A DNA stretch of 64,000 bases from assembly GCF_030065545.1 (NCBI RefSeq), contig NZ_JASJNC010000001.1, forward strand, positions 248,001-312,000, written 5' to 3'. The position numbers and the translations under genes are program-made. Origin of the DNA: Marinicella marina (lineage in GTDB: Bacteria > Pseudomonadota > Gammaproteobacteria > Xanthomonadales > Marinicellaceae). Below, one piece after another: positions 43,804 through 52,500 of this stretch (position 1 is its first letter; each line of letters starts with the position of its first letter). A model generated the notes under the pieces. That model was not told the DNA's origin and made no database searches. It was given only the letters and a program-made list of their open reading frames with translations.

Positions 43804-44406
43804 TTATTCACGAGCAATATAAACATGTTTAAAACCAGCCGCTTTGATTTGATCTTGAGCCACTATCAGATCACCAACCTGTAAATCCCCACTGACAATC
43901 AATGCAGCAGAATGATAAGTCTCTGTTAAATTGTTGTTGGTAATGTGGCCTTTAATTTGTTGCACATCCAAAAGCTTATCTTCGATTTTGAATTGGCCAT
44001 TCACTTGACGGACTTGCAAATAACCAGGGTCAGTTTCGTAAGCTTGGGATATTTTGACGTTACCAGCACTTGCTGAACTGTTCACGGTACTTTTAACTGA
44101 TGGTAAGGCTTTAGCCATTCTTACTTTGTGTTCAAAATCTATTTTTGCCATCATGCAGGCATTAAATTCATAAGTTACCCGTAAATATCTATGGTCTGAA
44201 AGGTCAGGTTCTGGTAAGTCAATGGCGTGCTTGTTTTGACAAGCGTTTGCTAATTTATCCATGTCACGGATACATGATTGGCTGCCATCACAGCCCGCTT
44301 TGATTCGATTAACCATGGTTGTCATCACTACATCCCCTTTGAATTCTTGCTGGCTGCCACAAGAAACCAGTATGAGTAGAATACCGATAGAAAATAATGA
44401 TTTCAT
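43804..44406 (-). CDS. lipoprotein of unknown function
   Basis: About 200 residues from ATG 44406, which opens a lipoprotein signal MKSLFSIGILLILVSCGSQQ with lipobox LVSC. A start at 44460 also has an AAAGGA site but would bury the signal. The mature part has a Cys-rich helix (AGCDGSQSCIRDMDKLANACQ) and a BON- or OB-like end with YLQVRQVNGQFKIEDKLLDV. The next gene (bioH) is divergent. Confidence 0.6.
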   Translation of the reverse strand: MKSLFSIGILLILVSCGSQQEFKGDVVMTTMVNRIKAGCDGSQSCIRDMDKLANACQNKHAIDLPEPDLSDHRYLRVTYEFNACMMAKIDFEHKVRMAKALPSVKSTVNSSASAGNVKISQAYETDPGYLQVRQVNGQFKIEDKLLDVQQIKGHITNNNLTETYHSAALIVSGDLQVGDLIVAQDQIKAAGFKHVYIARE

Positions 44407-44550
44407 AAAAATGCCTTTGGTTGAATGAGTGTAACGCATTGGCTGTTTTGTTTCGTTCATAAAATAATTCCTTTTAGTTTGGTTTCTGAGCATTATAACA
44501 GTCTGGCTTTTGTATAATACCCAACCTTTAATCGCGGGCCGACAGCATCC

Positions 44551-45309
44551 ATGAAAATCGTTACCACCAAAGGGCAGGGGCCTGTTTTGAATGTGTTGCA
44601 TGGTTGGGGCATGAATGCGCATTTGTTTGATGATTGGTCGGAGGCATTGGCGCAGCATTTCTGCGTTAACCTGATTGATTTGCCGGGGCATGGTTTGAAC
44701 CATGAAGAGCCTTTGGGCACCGACTTGACAGCCTTGGCTGAAGAGGCGGCTGAGGTGCCGGCTGGGCATTGGTTGGGTTGGTCGATGGGTGGGATGTTGG
44801 CTTTGAATTTGGCTTTAAAAAAGCCCGAACAGGTGCAGTCTTTGATCATGTTGTGTGCCACGCCATGTTTTGTACAAAGAGACCACTGGCCACACGGTAC
44901 TGAGCAGGCGGTGTTGGATAAATTCGCCGCGAACCTACAACTGGACATCAAACAAACCATCCAAACTTTCCTCGCACTTGAAGTCATGGGTGTTGAACAT
45001 GAACGCTCACAACTGCGGGAACTGAAACAAAAAGTCTTTGAACGGCCCTTGCCCAGCACCCAGGCCTTGCATGCGGGTTTGACCTTATTGGCCGAAACTG
45101 ATTTATCAGGACAATTGAAAAACCTGATCCCGCCCTCATTATGGATCAGTGGCCGACGTGATCGCTTGGTGATGCCAGCAGCAATGCAACAAGCGGCAGT
45201 AATGGCTGGCCCTGATGGCGGCGAATTCCAAGTGTTACGTGGCTCAGGACATGCACCTTTTATACGAGAGGCTGAAACCCTAACAGAATCAATAGTGAAC
45301 TTTATATGA
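44551..45309 (+). CDS. bioH: pimeloyl-ACP methyl ester carboxylesterase
   Basis: 252-residue alpha/beta hydrolase. Seen: VLHGWGMNAHLFDDW (oxyanion loop), nucleophile Ser in GWSMGGMLAL, Asp in ISGRRDRLV and His in GSGHAPFI. It removes the methyl ester from pimeloyl-ACP to end chain synthesis for biotin. TATAAT lies at 44513-44518. It overlaps bioC by ATGA. Confidence 0.92.
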   Translation: MKIVTTKGQGPVLNVLHGWGMNAHLFDDWSEALAQHFCVNLIDLPGHGLNHEEPLGTDLTALAEEAAEVPAGHWLGWSMGGMLALNLALKKPEQVQSLIMLCATPCFVQRDHWPHGTEQAVLDKFAANLQLDIKQTIQTFLALEVMGVEHERSQLRELKQKVFERPLPSTQALHAGLTLLAETDLSGQLKNLIPPSLWISGRRDRLVMPAAMQQAAVMAGPDGGEFQVLRGSGHAPFIREAETLTESIVNFI

Positions 45310-46118
45310 GCTTAGAACACCATTTAATCCAAGCCTCTTTCGATGCGGCGGCGCAGCAGTATGAAGAACACGCCATCCTGCAGCGCGAGTCATTAACGCG
45401 TTTGTTTGAGCGCATTGATGATGATTTAAAAACCCCACCAGCGCAGATATTAGACCTAGGTTGCGGCACTGGTTGGGCGGTGCCTGAGTTCCTCAGTCGT
45501 TATCCGGAGGCTCAAATCATCGCTGCCGATTTCGCTGAGCGCATGGTCCAACAAGTCCCCAAACACCCACAAGTTTCACCCCGCGTCACCGATGCCCATG
45601 CCATCGACATTCATGCCCAAAGTATGGACTTGGTGTTTTCCAATTTGATGGTGCAATGGTGTGATGAATCAACCGTCTTGAAAGAAGTCAAACGCGCACT
45701 GAAACCAGGCGGCCTGATGCATATGACCACCATGGGCGAACACACTTTGCATGAATTAAAATTGGCCTGGCAGTCGATTGATGACCAGCCCCATGTGAAC
45801 GAATTTGTGCCCGCCGCCAAGTTGGCTGATTTAACCCTACAAATGGGTTTCGAGGATGTGATTGCTGACTCTGAGTTCATCACCATGACCTATGCTTCGG
45901 TGATCGACATGATGCGCGATCTAAAAAACATCGGCGCCCACAATGTCGATAACAACCGCCCTAAGGGATTAACTTCACCCAAAGTGATCAAACAACTGAC
46001 CAAGAACTTCGAAGAATTCCGCACCGAAGATGGCTTGTACCCCGCGACTTATGAACTGGTTTATTTAAGGGCCAAAAAGCCCAGTGATGACAAAGGTTTG
46101 TCGGTCAGGATTAAGTGA
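45306..46118 (+). CDS. bioC: malonyl-ACP O-methyltransferase
   Basis: 270 residues. AdoMet motif ILDLGCGTGWAVPEFL near residue 45, ADFAERM, and SNLMVQWCDE, which is typical of BioC (xxNLxLQWC). It methylates malonyl-ACP so that fatty-acid synthesis can build the pimeloyl chain. Coupling to bioH is logical: the two enzymes open and close the same shunt. bioF, bioA, bioB and bioD are not in the window. Confidence 0.93.
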   Translation: MSLEHHLIQASFDAAAQQYEEHAILQRESLTRLFERIDDDLKTPPAQILDLGCGTGWAVPEFLSRYPEAQIIAADFAERMVQQVPKHPQVSPRVTDAHAIDIHAQSMDLVFSNLMVQWCDESTVLKEVKRALKPGGLMHMTTMGEHTLHELKLAWQSIDDQPHVNEFVPAAKLADLTLQMGFEDVIADSEFITMTYASVIDMMRDLKNIGAHNVDNNRPKGLTSPKVIKQLTKNFEEFRTEDGLYPATYELVYLRAKKPSDDKGLSVRIK

Positions 46119-46293
46119 GTCTGAGTTCAATAGTCGCTTAGAGCGGGCTCTTACCATTCAAGACATATGAATCACCGAGGCAAGCCCGAGGATGACGGTA
46201 GTTGAGGTTTGTTCTTGACTGAAAATATTACCTACGCCGGTAAGGCGGCAGTTGGTTAGTAGTCAAACCAATAGTTGTTCATTTCATAGCCAC

Positions 46294-46315
46294 GTAGGAT
46301 GGGCTCCGCCCATCA
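46294..46315 (+). repeat. REP-like palindrome copy 2
   Basis: Identical over 22 bases to 24634-24655; core GATGGGCTCCGCCCATC. Confidence 0.8.
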
Positions 46316-46363
46316 AAACCTTTTAAGTAAGTGGGTTTTGTTTAATTCCATGTTGTTTGTTCA

Positions 46364-46385
46364 TGATGGGCAGAACCCATCCTAC
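46364..46385 (-). repeat. REP-like palindrome copy 3, inverted
   Basis: The reverse complement of this site reads GTAGGATGGG-TTCT-GCCCATCA, differing from copy 2 only in the loop. It forms an inverted pair with copy 2 about 50 bases away, like a BIME. No REP-associated transposase is in the window. Confidence 0.8.
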
Positions 46386-46437
46386 TCATTAAATCACTTC
46401 GCCGGGGCTTCGTAAAAACCTTAACGCCTGGAAAATC

Positions 46438-47334
46438 CTAACCAATCACCGGTACATGGTTTCGTGCCCGCTTGGCCTTTGAAGTGAAGTGAATGGGCTG
46501 GCGCAGTTGGTAGATGTAGTTGAGGCGGGTTTGGTGGGTTTGGTGGTAATCGCGTTGTTTGAGCACTTCAAGTAGGTCGCCTTGCCATTGGTCTTGGTTG
46601 TTCTCGAAGATGAAGCAATGCGGTAGCAGATGGTGTGGCGCGTCCATCAAATAGGGAATCAGGGCGCGGTCTTCGGCGCCTTCGATGTCGCATTTGATCA
46701 CATCGACACGTGAGAGCTTTTGGCGTTCAATGACTTGCAGCAAGGGTTCGCATGGGATCGGTACGGTGTGTGTTTTATTTTTTTCTTGTGACGGTTTTTC
46801 CAGTAGGGATGAAGCGCCAAGGTTATCGGCATCGAGGTATAAATCCAGCGTTTCCTCCACATCGCTGATGCCCATGGGAATCATTTCTATGCGGGGCTTT
46901 TCACGACGCCCCTCACGGGTGGCTGATAAGTTAAAACTCAAGCGTTCGAAAGCCACTGGATTGGGCTCCAGCGCAATCACTGCACCCAAACGGTTGATCG
47001 CGGTGGCAGCAATCGCTGAATAAATGCCGACATTCGCGCCAATATCAACAAACACACCTTCTGGCGGTAACGCTTTGAGCATCACTTCGCGCTCAACCGC
47101 ATCCCAACGCCACGGCATGAACACAAAACCACGTTCTGAAACGTTATCGGTTAAATGACAACGCAAGCGCACTTGATCAAAAGTCAGGTCCAATGGCATT
47201 TGTGCTTTACTGAGCACTTGTTTGCGCAACAGCTGGGCAATTTGTTTGCCCAGCCAGTTGGCGGGTAGGCGATGGCACCAATCAATCTTTCTCTGCGTGG
47301 CTGAGTCCGGTTGGTAGGTGCCAAAGGGTTTCAT
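46438..47334 (-). CDS. FkbM-family methyltransferase
   Basis: 298 residues. AdoMet motif VFVDIGANVGIYSAIAATAI near residue 95, VIALEPNPVAFERLSFNL, and IKCDIEGAEDRAL, which are the FkbM signatures. Members O-methylate sugars or other small metabolites. Lies three bases after the XRE/2TM gene on the same strand, so they are probably co-transcribed. Target unknown. Confidence 0.87.
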   Translation of the reverse strand: MKPFGTYQPDSATQRKIDWCHRLPANWLGKQIAQLLRKQVLSKAQMPLDLTFDQVRLRCHLTDNVSERGFVFMPWRWDAVEREVMLKALPPEGVFVDIGANVGIYSAIAATAINRLGAVIALEPNPVAFERLSFNLSATREGRREKPRIEMIPMGISDVEETLDLYLDADNLGASSLLEKPSQEKNKTHTVPIPCEPLLQVIERQKLSRVDVIKCDIEGAEDRALIPYLMDAPHHLLPHCFIFENNQDQWQGDLLEVLKQRDYHQTHQTRLNYIYQLRQPIHFTSKAKRARNHVPVIG

Positions 47335-47337
47335 TCT

Positions 47338-47859
47338 TTACAACTTCCGCCCGAGCTTTTTCTCGATTTGTTTTTTTTCCCAATTCGTGCCGAATGAACC
47401 AAATACTTCGAAGGCGACCAAGCCGTGAACCACCAAACCAGCCAACCAGCCCAAACACAACCAAGGCAGTTGTGGGTGACTGAATTTTCCGGTGACCAAA
47501 AAAGCGATGATGAAGACCACAAACATAAAGACGTGGCCATAGAATTCTTTGATGCCTTTGACGTAATTGATGGCTGCTTTTTCGTCTTTGCTGACTTTTG
47601 GGTTGTTGTTTTGTGATTTATCTGTGTCCTCAATCTGCGTTGTTTGTTGTGTGTTTTCTTTGTTCATGTCTGTTGCTCCTGGGTTGTTGAGAAAAGTAGT
47701 GACATCCACTTCAAACACAGCCGCCAATGATTTAGCAGACTCTAATGATGGCACCCCACCGCGCTCAATGCGTTGGATGGTTCTGACACTGAGGTCAGTG
47801 AGTTCGGCCACTTGTTCTTGTGACCAACCGTGCTGTAATCTGAGTTTGCGTAAAATCAT
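47338..47859 (-). CDS. membrane-anchored XRE regulator (HTH plus 2TM domain)
   Basis: 173 residues. N-terminal helix-turn-helix (LRLQHGWSQEQVAELTDLSVRTIQRIERGG), a polar linker around 65-90, then a 2TM domain with FYGHVFMFVVFIIAFLVTGKF and PWLCLGWLAGLVVHGLVAFEVF flanked by GTNWEKKQIEKKLG. HTH-2TM fusions are known in Bacteroidetes and gammaproteobacteria. It probably regulates its own operon; see the repeat site upstream. Confidence 0.85.
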   Translation of the reverse strand: MILRKLRLQHGWSQEQVAELTDLSVRTIQRIERGGVPSLESAKSLAAVFEVDVTTFLNNPGATDMNKENTQQTTQIEDTDKSQNNNPKVSKDEKAAINYVKGIKEFYGHVFMFVVFIIAFLVTGKFSHPQLPWLCLGWLAGLVVHGLVAFEVFGSFGTNWEKKQIEKKLGRKL

Positions 47860-47907
47860 CGTTGTCTGTATCGATTTGGAGTGTCACCATTTTCATCACA
47901 ACCAGCT

Positions 47908-47940
47908 GCCATGAACACGTCAGCCTGATGACATGTCAGC
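47908..47940 (-). promoter_or_regulatory. possible operator of the XRE regulator
   Basis: On the minus strand, GCTGACATGTCATCAG is followed directly by GCTGACGTGTTCATGG: two direct copies of GCTGACRTGT at 16-base period. The first includes the palindrome TGACATGTCA (47929-47938). It lies 50-80 bases before the XRE start. Confidence 0.4.
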
Positions 47941-47992
47941 TTGGTGTCGGGCTGCTGTCAGGTGGTTAGCAGCCCGTACTCATACATTATAA

Positions 47993-49192
47993 TCAATTTG
48001 GCATCTTTGGTGTCAGCTCCTTTTTTGTTTTGATTGGCTGTTCAATTTTCAGTCCAAACAGCAGGCGCAAAACCGCCGAACGTCGAATGATTTCAAAACC
48101 CAAGCCACAGAGCAAAAAGGTCAGCACAATGACCAAGATGGGTTCGATGATTGGACCCAGTTGGTAAGCACTGAGCACATAGGCCAATACAATAATGAAT
48201 GTCTGGTGGAGGATGTAATAGGGATATACCGCCTCATTCAAATAACGCAACCAACGATGTGGTCGGTTCAGGTGATGGTGGGCATAACCCAAAATGGCGA
48301 AAATCCAAGCCCAGCGGTTGGTGAAGACCACCAGGCGTTCAAGTAAATACGCCAAGCCCTGAGCCGGTTCGGATGATGTGTAATACAGGTGGTAGTATGT
48401 GATCAATACCATAAAACTCACCACCGCAATGGCCAGAAAGCGCCGGCGATGTTGTGACAGTTGCTGCCACAGGTTGTACTCCCAACCCATCAAGAACCCC
48501 CAACACAGGAAACTGAAACCCAGGGCTTTTCTGGTACCCTCTGAGCCCTCCGGAAACACCAGCAGCTGTAACAAGCTCATCACCAGTACCAGCACCACAA
48601 ACAGCACAGTGATACTCCAGTTCCGAAACGGCGCATACAAATAAGGCATCAAGCGCACCACAGACAAAAGACCATAGGCCAGCAACAGATAGATCGAGAA
48701 ATACCACAACTCGCGGATGTACCACAGGTGATTCACATCGACATGCGGAAAAATACCGGAAGGATAGTTTTCGAAATAGGGGTGTGACAGGTCGAAAAAC
48801 GCGAGATAAAACTCATGGTATGAAATCGCGGGCAAATCGCCTTTGGCCATCATTTCCACATACAGCTGCGGTGGCACCACCACCCAAATACCGAATAACA
48901 ACGGCACCCAAAGCCGCAAGGTCCGCAGCCCTATAAACCGTACCAAGCTGACTTTGTTGAGAAAGAACCTGATGGCAATACCTGAAATCAAAAACAACAG
49001 AGGCAGGCGCCATTGATTCAAAAAAATCATCAGGCTTTGTAGCGATTCAGACTGGTAGTTTGACTTATAATGATAGCCCCAGTCAGCCACGTACAGCATG
49101 CCAACATGGTAAAAAATCAACAATCCAAAAACCAAAACCCGCAACCAATCCAAATCGTACCTGCGAGTTAAAAGGGCTTGTTCGTTGTTCAT
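47993..49192 (-). CDS. acyltransferase family 3 membrane protein
   Basis: 399 residues with about ten helices. Seen: RRYDLDWLRVLVFGLLIFYHVGMLY, whose Arg and His are the family's active-site pair, and VDVNHLWYIRELWYFSIYLLLAYG (LWFL-type motif). This is the Acyl_transf_3 family that O-acylates exported glycans. Diverges from the LytTR regulator with an 84-base gap, which suggests a functional link. Confidence 0.88.
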   Translation of the reverse strand: MNNEQALLTRRYDLDWLRVLVFGLLIFYHVGMLYVADWGYHYKSNYQSESLQSLMIFLNQWRLPLLFLISGIAIRFFLNKVSLVRFIGLRTLRLWVPLLFGIWVVVPPQLYVEMMAKGDLPAISYHEFYLAFFDLSHPYFENYPSGIFPHVDVNHLWYIRELWYFSIYLLLAYGLLSVVRLMPYLYAPFRNWSITVLFVVLVLVMSLLQLLVFPEGSEGTRKALGFSFLCWGFLMGWEYNLWQQLSQHRRRFLAIAVVSFMVLITYYHLYYTSSEPAQGLAYLLERLVVFTNRWAWIFAILGYAHHHLNRPHRWLRYLNEAVYPYYILHQTFIIVLAYVLSAYQLGPIIEPILVIVLTFLLCGLGFEIIRRSAVLRLLFGLKIEQPIKTKKELTPKMPN

Positions 49193-49276
49193 GAATAGAC
49201 TCCAAATTAATGATGGTACTTTGAATACAAGCCATTTTAAAGCCTGTTGGGATAAACACCAGCGCTGGAGGGATGA

Positions 49277-50104
49277 ATGAAAAACCCGTTGTTAATCATC
49301 ATCAGGCGTTGGCCATTATGGAGTTTTTGGTTGGGCTTGTTCGTGGTGGGTTTGTTACTCGCTGTCTTCAATAGTTTAACCACCGGTGATGATTTAACGC
49401 GCAATCAAGTCAGTTTCAAGCCCTGGGAACCTTTCAGTTGGGAATTGACCAGTTTCTTTGCAATCTATCTGTTGTTTTTTGTGGTGTTTTGGTTAACTGA
49501 AAGAAAGCCCTTATTCACTCAAAACTGGCTGCCCAATACCTTCATTCATGTTCTGGCTTCGGTGCTGTTTTCAGTCACACATGTGATGATCATGGTGGCC
49601 TTGCGTCAGATGATTTATGCCAGCCAAGGCATGGTTTATGATTTTGGTGATTGGTCACAAGAGCTGTTATATGAATACCGCAAAGATGTGGTGACCTATT
49701 TTGTCTTTGTGTTGAGCCTTTCAGTCTATAATTGGGCCTTGGATAAGTTCCAGCAAGCACCTGAAAAAAGCAGCGAATCCATTCGCTTTAAGAACAAGTC
49801 CGGCTGGCATCGTTTGTTATTGACAGACATCTGCACCATCGAATCCGGTGGGAATTACGTCTATTTCAATACCAAAGGCCAAGTATATGCCAATCGAGCA
49901 ACAATGAAACAAATGAGTGAAATGCTCAATGGTGATACATTCATGCGCATCCACCGATCTTTCATCGTAAATATTAACCACATCAAAACCATTACCGAGC
50001 TCGACAAAGACCCCTGTTCTTTGATACTGCGTTCAGGGAAAGCAGTTCCTGTATCCAGAAAATATCGCCAAGCCCTGCTTGATGCCTTGCAAGCAAAAAA
50101 CTGA
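49277..50104 (+). CDS. membrane LytTR-type transcription regulator
   Basis: 275 residues. Four N-terminal helices (about 12-150) and a C-terminal LytTR DNA-binding domain: LLLTDICTIESGGNYVYFNTKGQVYANRATMKQMSEML, FMRIHRSFIVNINHI, SGKAVPVSRKYRQAL. The receiver domain of classical LytR is replaced by a membrane sensor. GGAGGG precedes the ATG. Divergent from the acyltransferase gene, its likely target. Confidence 0.87.
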   Translation: MKNPLLIIIRRWPLWSFWLGLFVVGLLLAVFNSLTTGDDLTRNQVSFKPWEPFSWELTSFFAIYLLFFVVFWLTERKPLFTQNWLPNTFIHVLASVLFSVTHVMIMVALRQMIYASQGMVYDFGDWSQELLYEYRKDVVTYFVFVLSLSVYNWALDKFQQAPEKSSESIRFKNKSGWHRLLLTDICTIESGGNYVYFNTKGQVYANRATMKQMSEMLNGDTFMRIHRSFIVNINHIKTITELDKDPCSLILRSGKAVPVSRKYRQALLDALQAKN

Positions 50105-50166
50105 CTGCAAACACGAGCAACAGCATCAACACTGAAATAATAAATGTTTTTTTGTACAATACCCCG

Positions 50167-50970
50167 ATGCTTTCCATGGACGTGAGTAAACTATTACGAC
50201 ATTACAACATCACAGAGCAACAATGGCTTGAGGCCCTTCACTGTGCTGATCGAGTGGTCAAAATCAAAACCCAAGCCAATGCATATTGGCTGAAAAAAGC
50301 GGCACCTGCACGGGGCCTATTTCGCTACCATGCGCTGAATTTTTTCAGTCGTTTGCTCAGATTGCCTTTACTCAAAGCCGTACCACAACCTGGCGGCGCG
50401 GCAGCTGTCATCAATGAGGCTGCTCGTCTTAAGGCCTTGGCTGATGCCGGTGTACCCGTACCAAAAATTATCGCTGAAGATCGCGAATGGTTATTGGTTG
50501 AAAGCATGGGTGAATCCATTGTCAAAACACTCAAAAGCCAAACCACCCAAAAACCAACACGGCAAAAATTGTTTGCACAGTGTTTGGCTGCCATCAATGA
50601 TGTGCATCAGAAAGGACATTACTTGAGTCAGTGTTTTGTTCGCAACATGGTGTTAGATCGTGAAGCCAATCAAGTGGTGTTCATCGATTTCGAGGACGAC
50701 CCTTTAACTGTTATGAGTTTGGCCCAAGCACAAGCCAGAGACTTATTGTTGTTTGTTGATTCAACCGCCCGTTTTTTTACTGATGATAAAGCCTTCTTTG
50801 AACAAAAAATCCAGGCTTTTATGACAGCTCACAATGAAACCATGAGAGGTGCTCTAAAACAAACTGTAGACCGCCTACAGTGGATCACCAAATTGCCGTT
50901 TCAAAAACGGCTGGGTCATGACTACGAAAAGCTTAAACTTGGTATATTGGCACTTAAACACATCAAGTGA
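50167..50970 (+). CDS. small kinase-like protein (LPS-kinase/BUD32-like fold)
   Basis: About 267 residues; ATG 50167 or 50176. VVKIKTQANAYWLKKAAPARGLFRYHALNFF (lysine region), EAARLKALADAGVPVPKIIAEDREWLLVESMG, and the catalytic-type VLDREANQVVFIDFEDDPL in which the DFE replaces DFG, as in LPS and RIO-like kinases. The canonical HRD loop is weak (HQKGHYLSQCFVRNMVL, which fits HGxxxxRNxL-type). Substrate not known; a membrane lipid or sugar is plausible. Confidence 0.7.
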   Translation: MLSMDVSKLLRHYNITEQQWLEALHCADRVVKIKTQANAYWLKKAAPARGLFRYHALNFFSRLLRLPLLKAVPQPGGAAAVINEAARLKALADAGVPVPKIIAEDREWLLVESMGESIVKTLKSQTTQKPTRQKLFAQCLAAINDVHQKGHYLSQCFVRNMVLDREANQVVFIDFEDDPLTVMSLAQAQARDLLLFVDSTARFFTDDKAFFEQKIQAFMTAHNETMRGALKQTVDRLQWITKLPFQKRLGHDYEKLKLGILALKHIK

Positions 50971-50989
50971 TCAATGCTAAAATGAACCC

Positions 50990-51325
50990 ATGAAAAAAGT
51001 ATACACCGATGAATTCATCTCTTGGGTCTCCCAAGCCAAACAAATCTTAGAAGCCAACGAAATTGCTTGTTTTCTGAAAAACGAGTACCTGTCTGTGGCC
51101 GGTGGCGAAGTGCCGTTTTTTGAAAATTGGCCTGAGCTGTGGATTCATGATGATGCCGATTATGAACAAGCCCAAACTTTAATTCAGCCTTTGCGCGATA
51201 TTCGCCAAAGCAAAGACAATGAAGCATCGAATGAGCCTGATTGGACCTGTGATCAGTGTGGCGAAACCAATGAAGCCAATTTCTCTTTGTGTTGGTCGTG
51301 TGGCACCACCGTGTCTGAAGCCTGA
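50990..51325 (+). CDS. DUF2007 protein with zinc ribbon
   Basis: 111 residues. N-terminal DUF2007-like domain (AKQILEANEIACFLKNEYLSVAGGEVPFFENWPELWIHDDADYEQAQTLI) and a C-terminal zinc ribbon WTCDQCGETNEANFSLCWSCG with four Cys. DUF2007 resembles PII-like signal proteins; role unknown. 20 bases after the kinase-like gene. Confidence 0.85.
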   Translation: MKKVYTDEFISWVSQAKQILEANEIACFLKNEYLSVAGGEVPFFENWPELWIHDDADYEQAQTLIQPLRDIRQSKDNEASNEPDWTCDQCGETNEANFSLCWSCGTTVSEA

Positions 51326-51346
51326 CTCACTGCTCAATTTATTAAC

Positions 51347-52054
51347 ATGCACAAACAACTGTTATTCAGAAAAGTTCATCGTTGGCTGGGCCTGTTACTG
51401 GGTATCCAGATATTACTGTGGTTTACCAGTGGCTTCTTGATGAGTTTTATGCCCATTGATGAAATCAGGGGCGATCATTTGCTACAACAAAATAAAGCCA
51501 GGCCCATTGATGTGTCAGCGATAGACTTAACCCGCATCGAACAACAGCTGGGTGAACCTTTGATGGCTGTTGAAATCAAATCTTGGTTGAACCAAACCAT
51601 TCTGCTTGTTCAAACCACCAGTGGCAGGCATCGTTTTGATCGCAACAATCAAAAAATAAAGGGTTTGGATGAGGCACAAATCAAACAAATCATAACCACA
51701 CAACTCAAGCCTGATTTAAGCATTGCATCGATCCGCCGCTTAGATGAAGTGCCTGCTGAAGCCCGCGGCAGGTCGGCACCCATCTGGCAAGTGCAGTTAA
51801 ACGGTGCAGAGCAAGCCAACATCTACATCTCTCAGCAAACCGGTGAAATCGTCGCCAAGCGCACCGACCGTTGGCGTTTGTTTGACTTTATGTGGATGTT
51901 ACACATCATGGATTATGATGAGCGTTCTGACTTCAACCACCCACTGCTATACCTCACCGCTTTATCGGCTTTGTTATTCACACTGAGTGGCTTTGTTTTG
52001 TTGTACTTCACGCTGATAAAGCGCAAAAGGCACAAAACAAAAGCAGCTCATTAA
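51347..52054 (+). CDS. PepSY-domain membrane protein
   Basis: 235 residues. RKVHRWLGLLLGIQILLWFTSGFLMSFMPID is the opening of PepSY-TM proteins, including the conserved HRWLG and helix one. A periplasmic PepSY-like region spans about 60-180 and FMWMLHIMDYDERSDFNHPLLYLTALSALLFTLSGFVLLY is the second helix region. Linked to redox or metal-reductase systems in relatives; function here unknown. Confidence 0.85.
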   Translation: MHKQLLFRKVHRWLGLLLGIQILLWFTSGFLMSFMPIDEIRGDHLLQQNKARPIDVSAIDLTRIEQQLGEPLMAVEIKSWLNQTILLVQTTSGRHRFDRNNQKIKGLDEAQIKQIITTQLKPDLSIASIRRLDEVPAEARGRSAPIWQVQLNGAEQANIYISQQTGEIVAKRTDRWRLFDFMWMLHIMDYDERSDFNHPLLYLTALSALLFTLSGFVLLYFTLIKRKRHKTKAAH

Positions 52055-52108
52055 ATCAGCATTTTTGTGTTAACCTAGTGTTTCTTTCATGAGTTGGGGT
52101 TAGGGTTT

Positions 52109-52459
52109 ATGTATAGATTGGTTTTTATTATGGTGGTGCTTGGATTTTCTGGTTTAAGCCATGCCAGATTAAGTTGTGATGAGCTGGACGGTTTGGCCAC
52201 TGCATTGGATGATTTAGCTGAAGCGCTTGTATCGATTGAAAACATTGGCCTGAATTCAGAATTAGATGATGGCTTGGGTGAACTCACCGAAGTTTTAACG
52301 GATGTGGCCGAAGTTGAGAGTGATACCCGCTTGAAGCGCTGGATTGCTGATCTGCAACTGGCTTGGGATGATATGGAACGCGAGGATTTCGAAGACTCAT
52401 TGGATGACATCATCGAACGTTTGGACGAGCTGGGTGCGCGCGATTGTTCTGACTGGTAA
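52109..52459 (+). CDS. small acidic exported protein
   Basis: 116 residues from ATG 52109 (AGGG upstream). Signal peptide MYRLVFIMVVLGFSGLSHA, then a highly acidic helical body (LDDLAEALVSIENIG, MEREDFEDSLDDIIERLDELG) with one Cys near each end (LSCDEL and RDCSDW) that may form a disulfide. No family recognised. Confidence 0.65.
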   Translation: MYRLVFIMVVLGFSGLSHARLSCDELDGLATALDDLAEALVSIENIGLNSELDDGLGELTEVLTDVAEVESDTRLKRWIADLQLAWDDMEREDFEDSLDDIIERLDELGARDCSDW

Positions 52460-52500
52460 AGCCAAAGGAGTGGCGTCCAACACCACTCCGTATTTTCGAC

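Larger units (their letters stand above)
46119..46437. other. 319-base gene-free region with a REP pair
   Basis: No gene. Contains the two inverted REP-like copies and, before them, a CGCCGGTAAGGCGG-type short hairpin near 46235. Confidence 0.6.

Noticed and set aside
44407-44769. Long N-terminal extension of the lipoprotein gene at 43804
   Set aside because: It would run antisense through the bioH start and promoter, while a lipoprotein signal begins at 44406.
44493-45059. 188-codon open frame antisense to bioH
   Set aside because: Cys/Ser-rich shadow of bioH with no family character.
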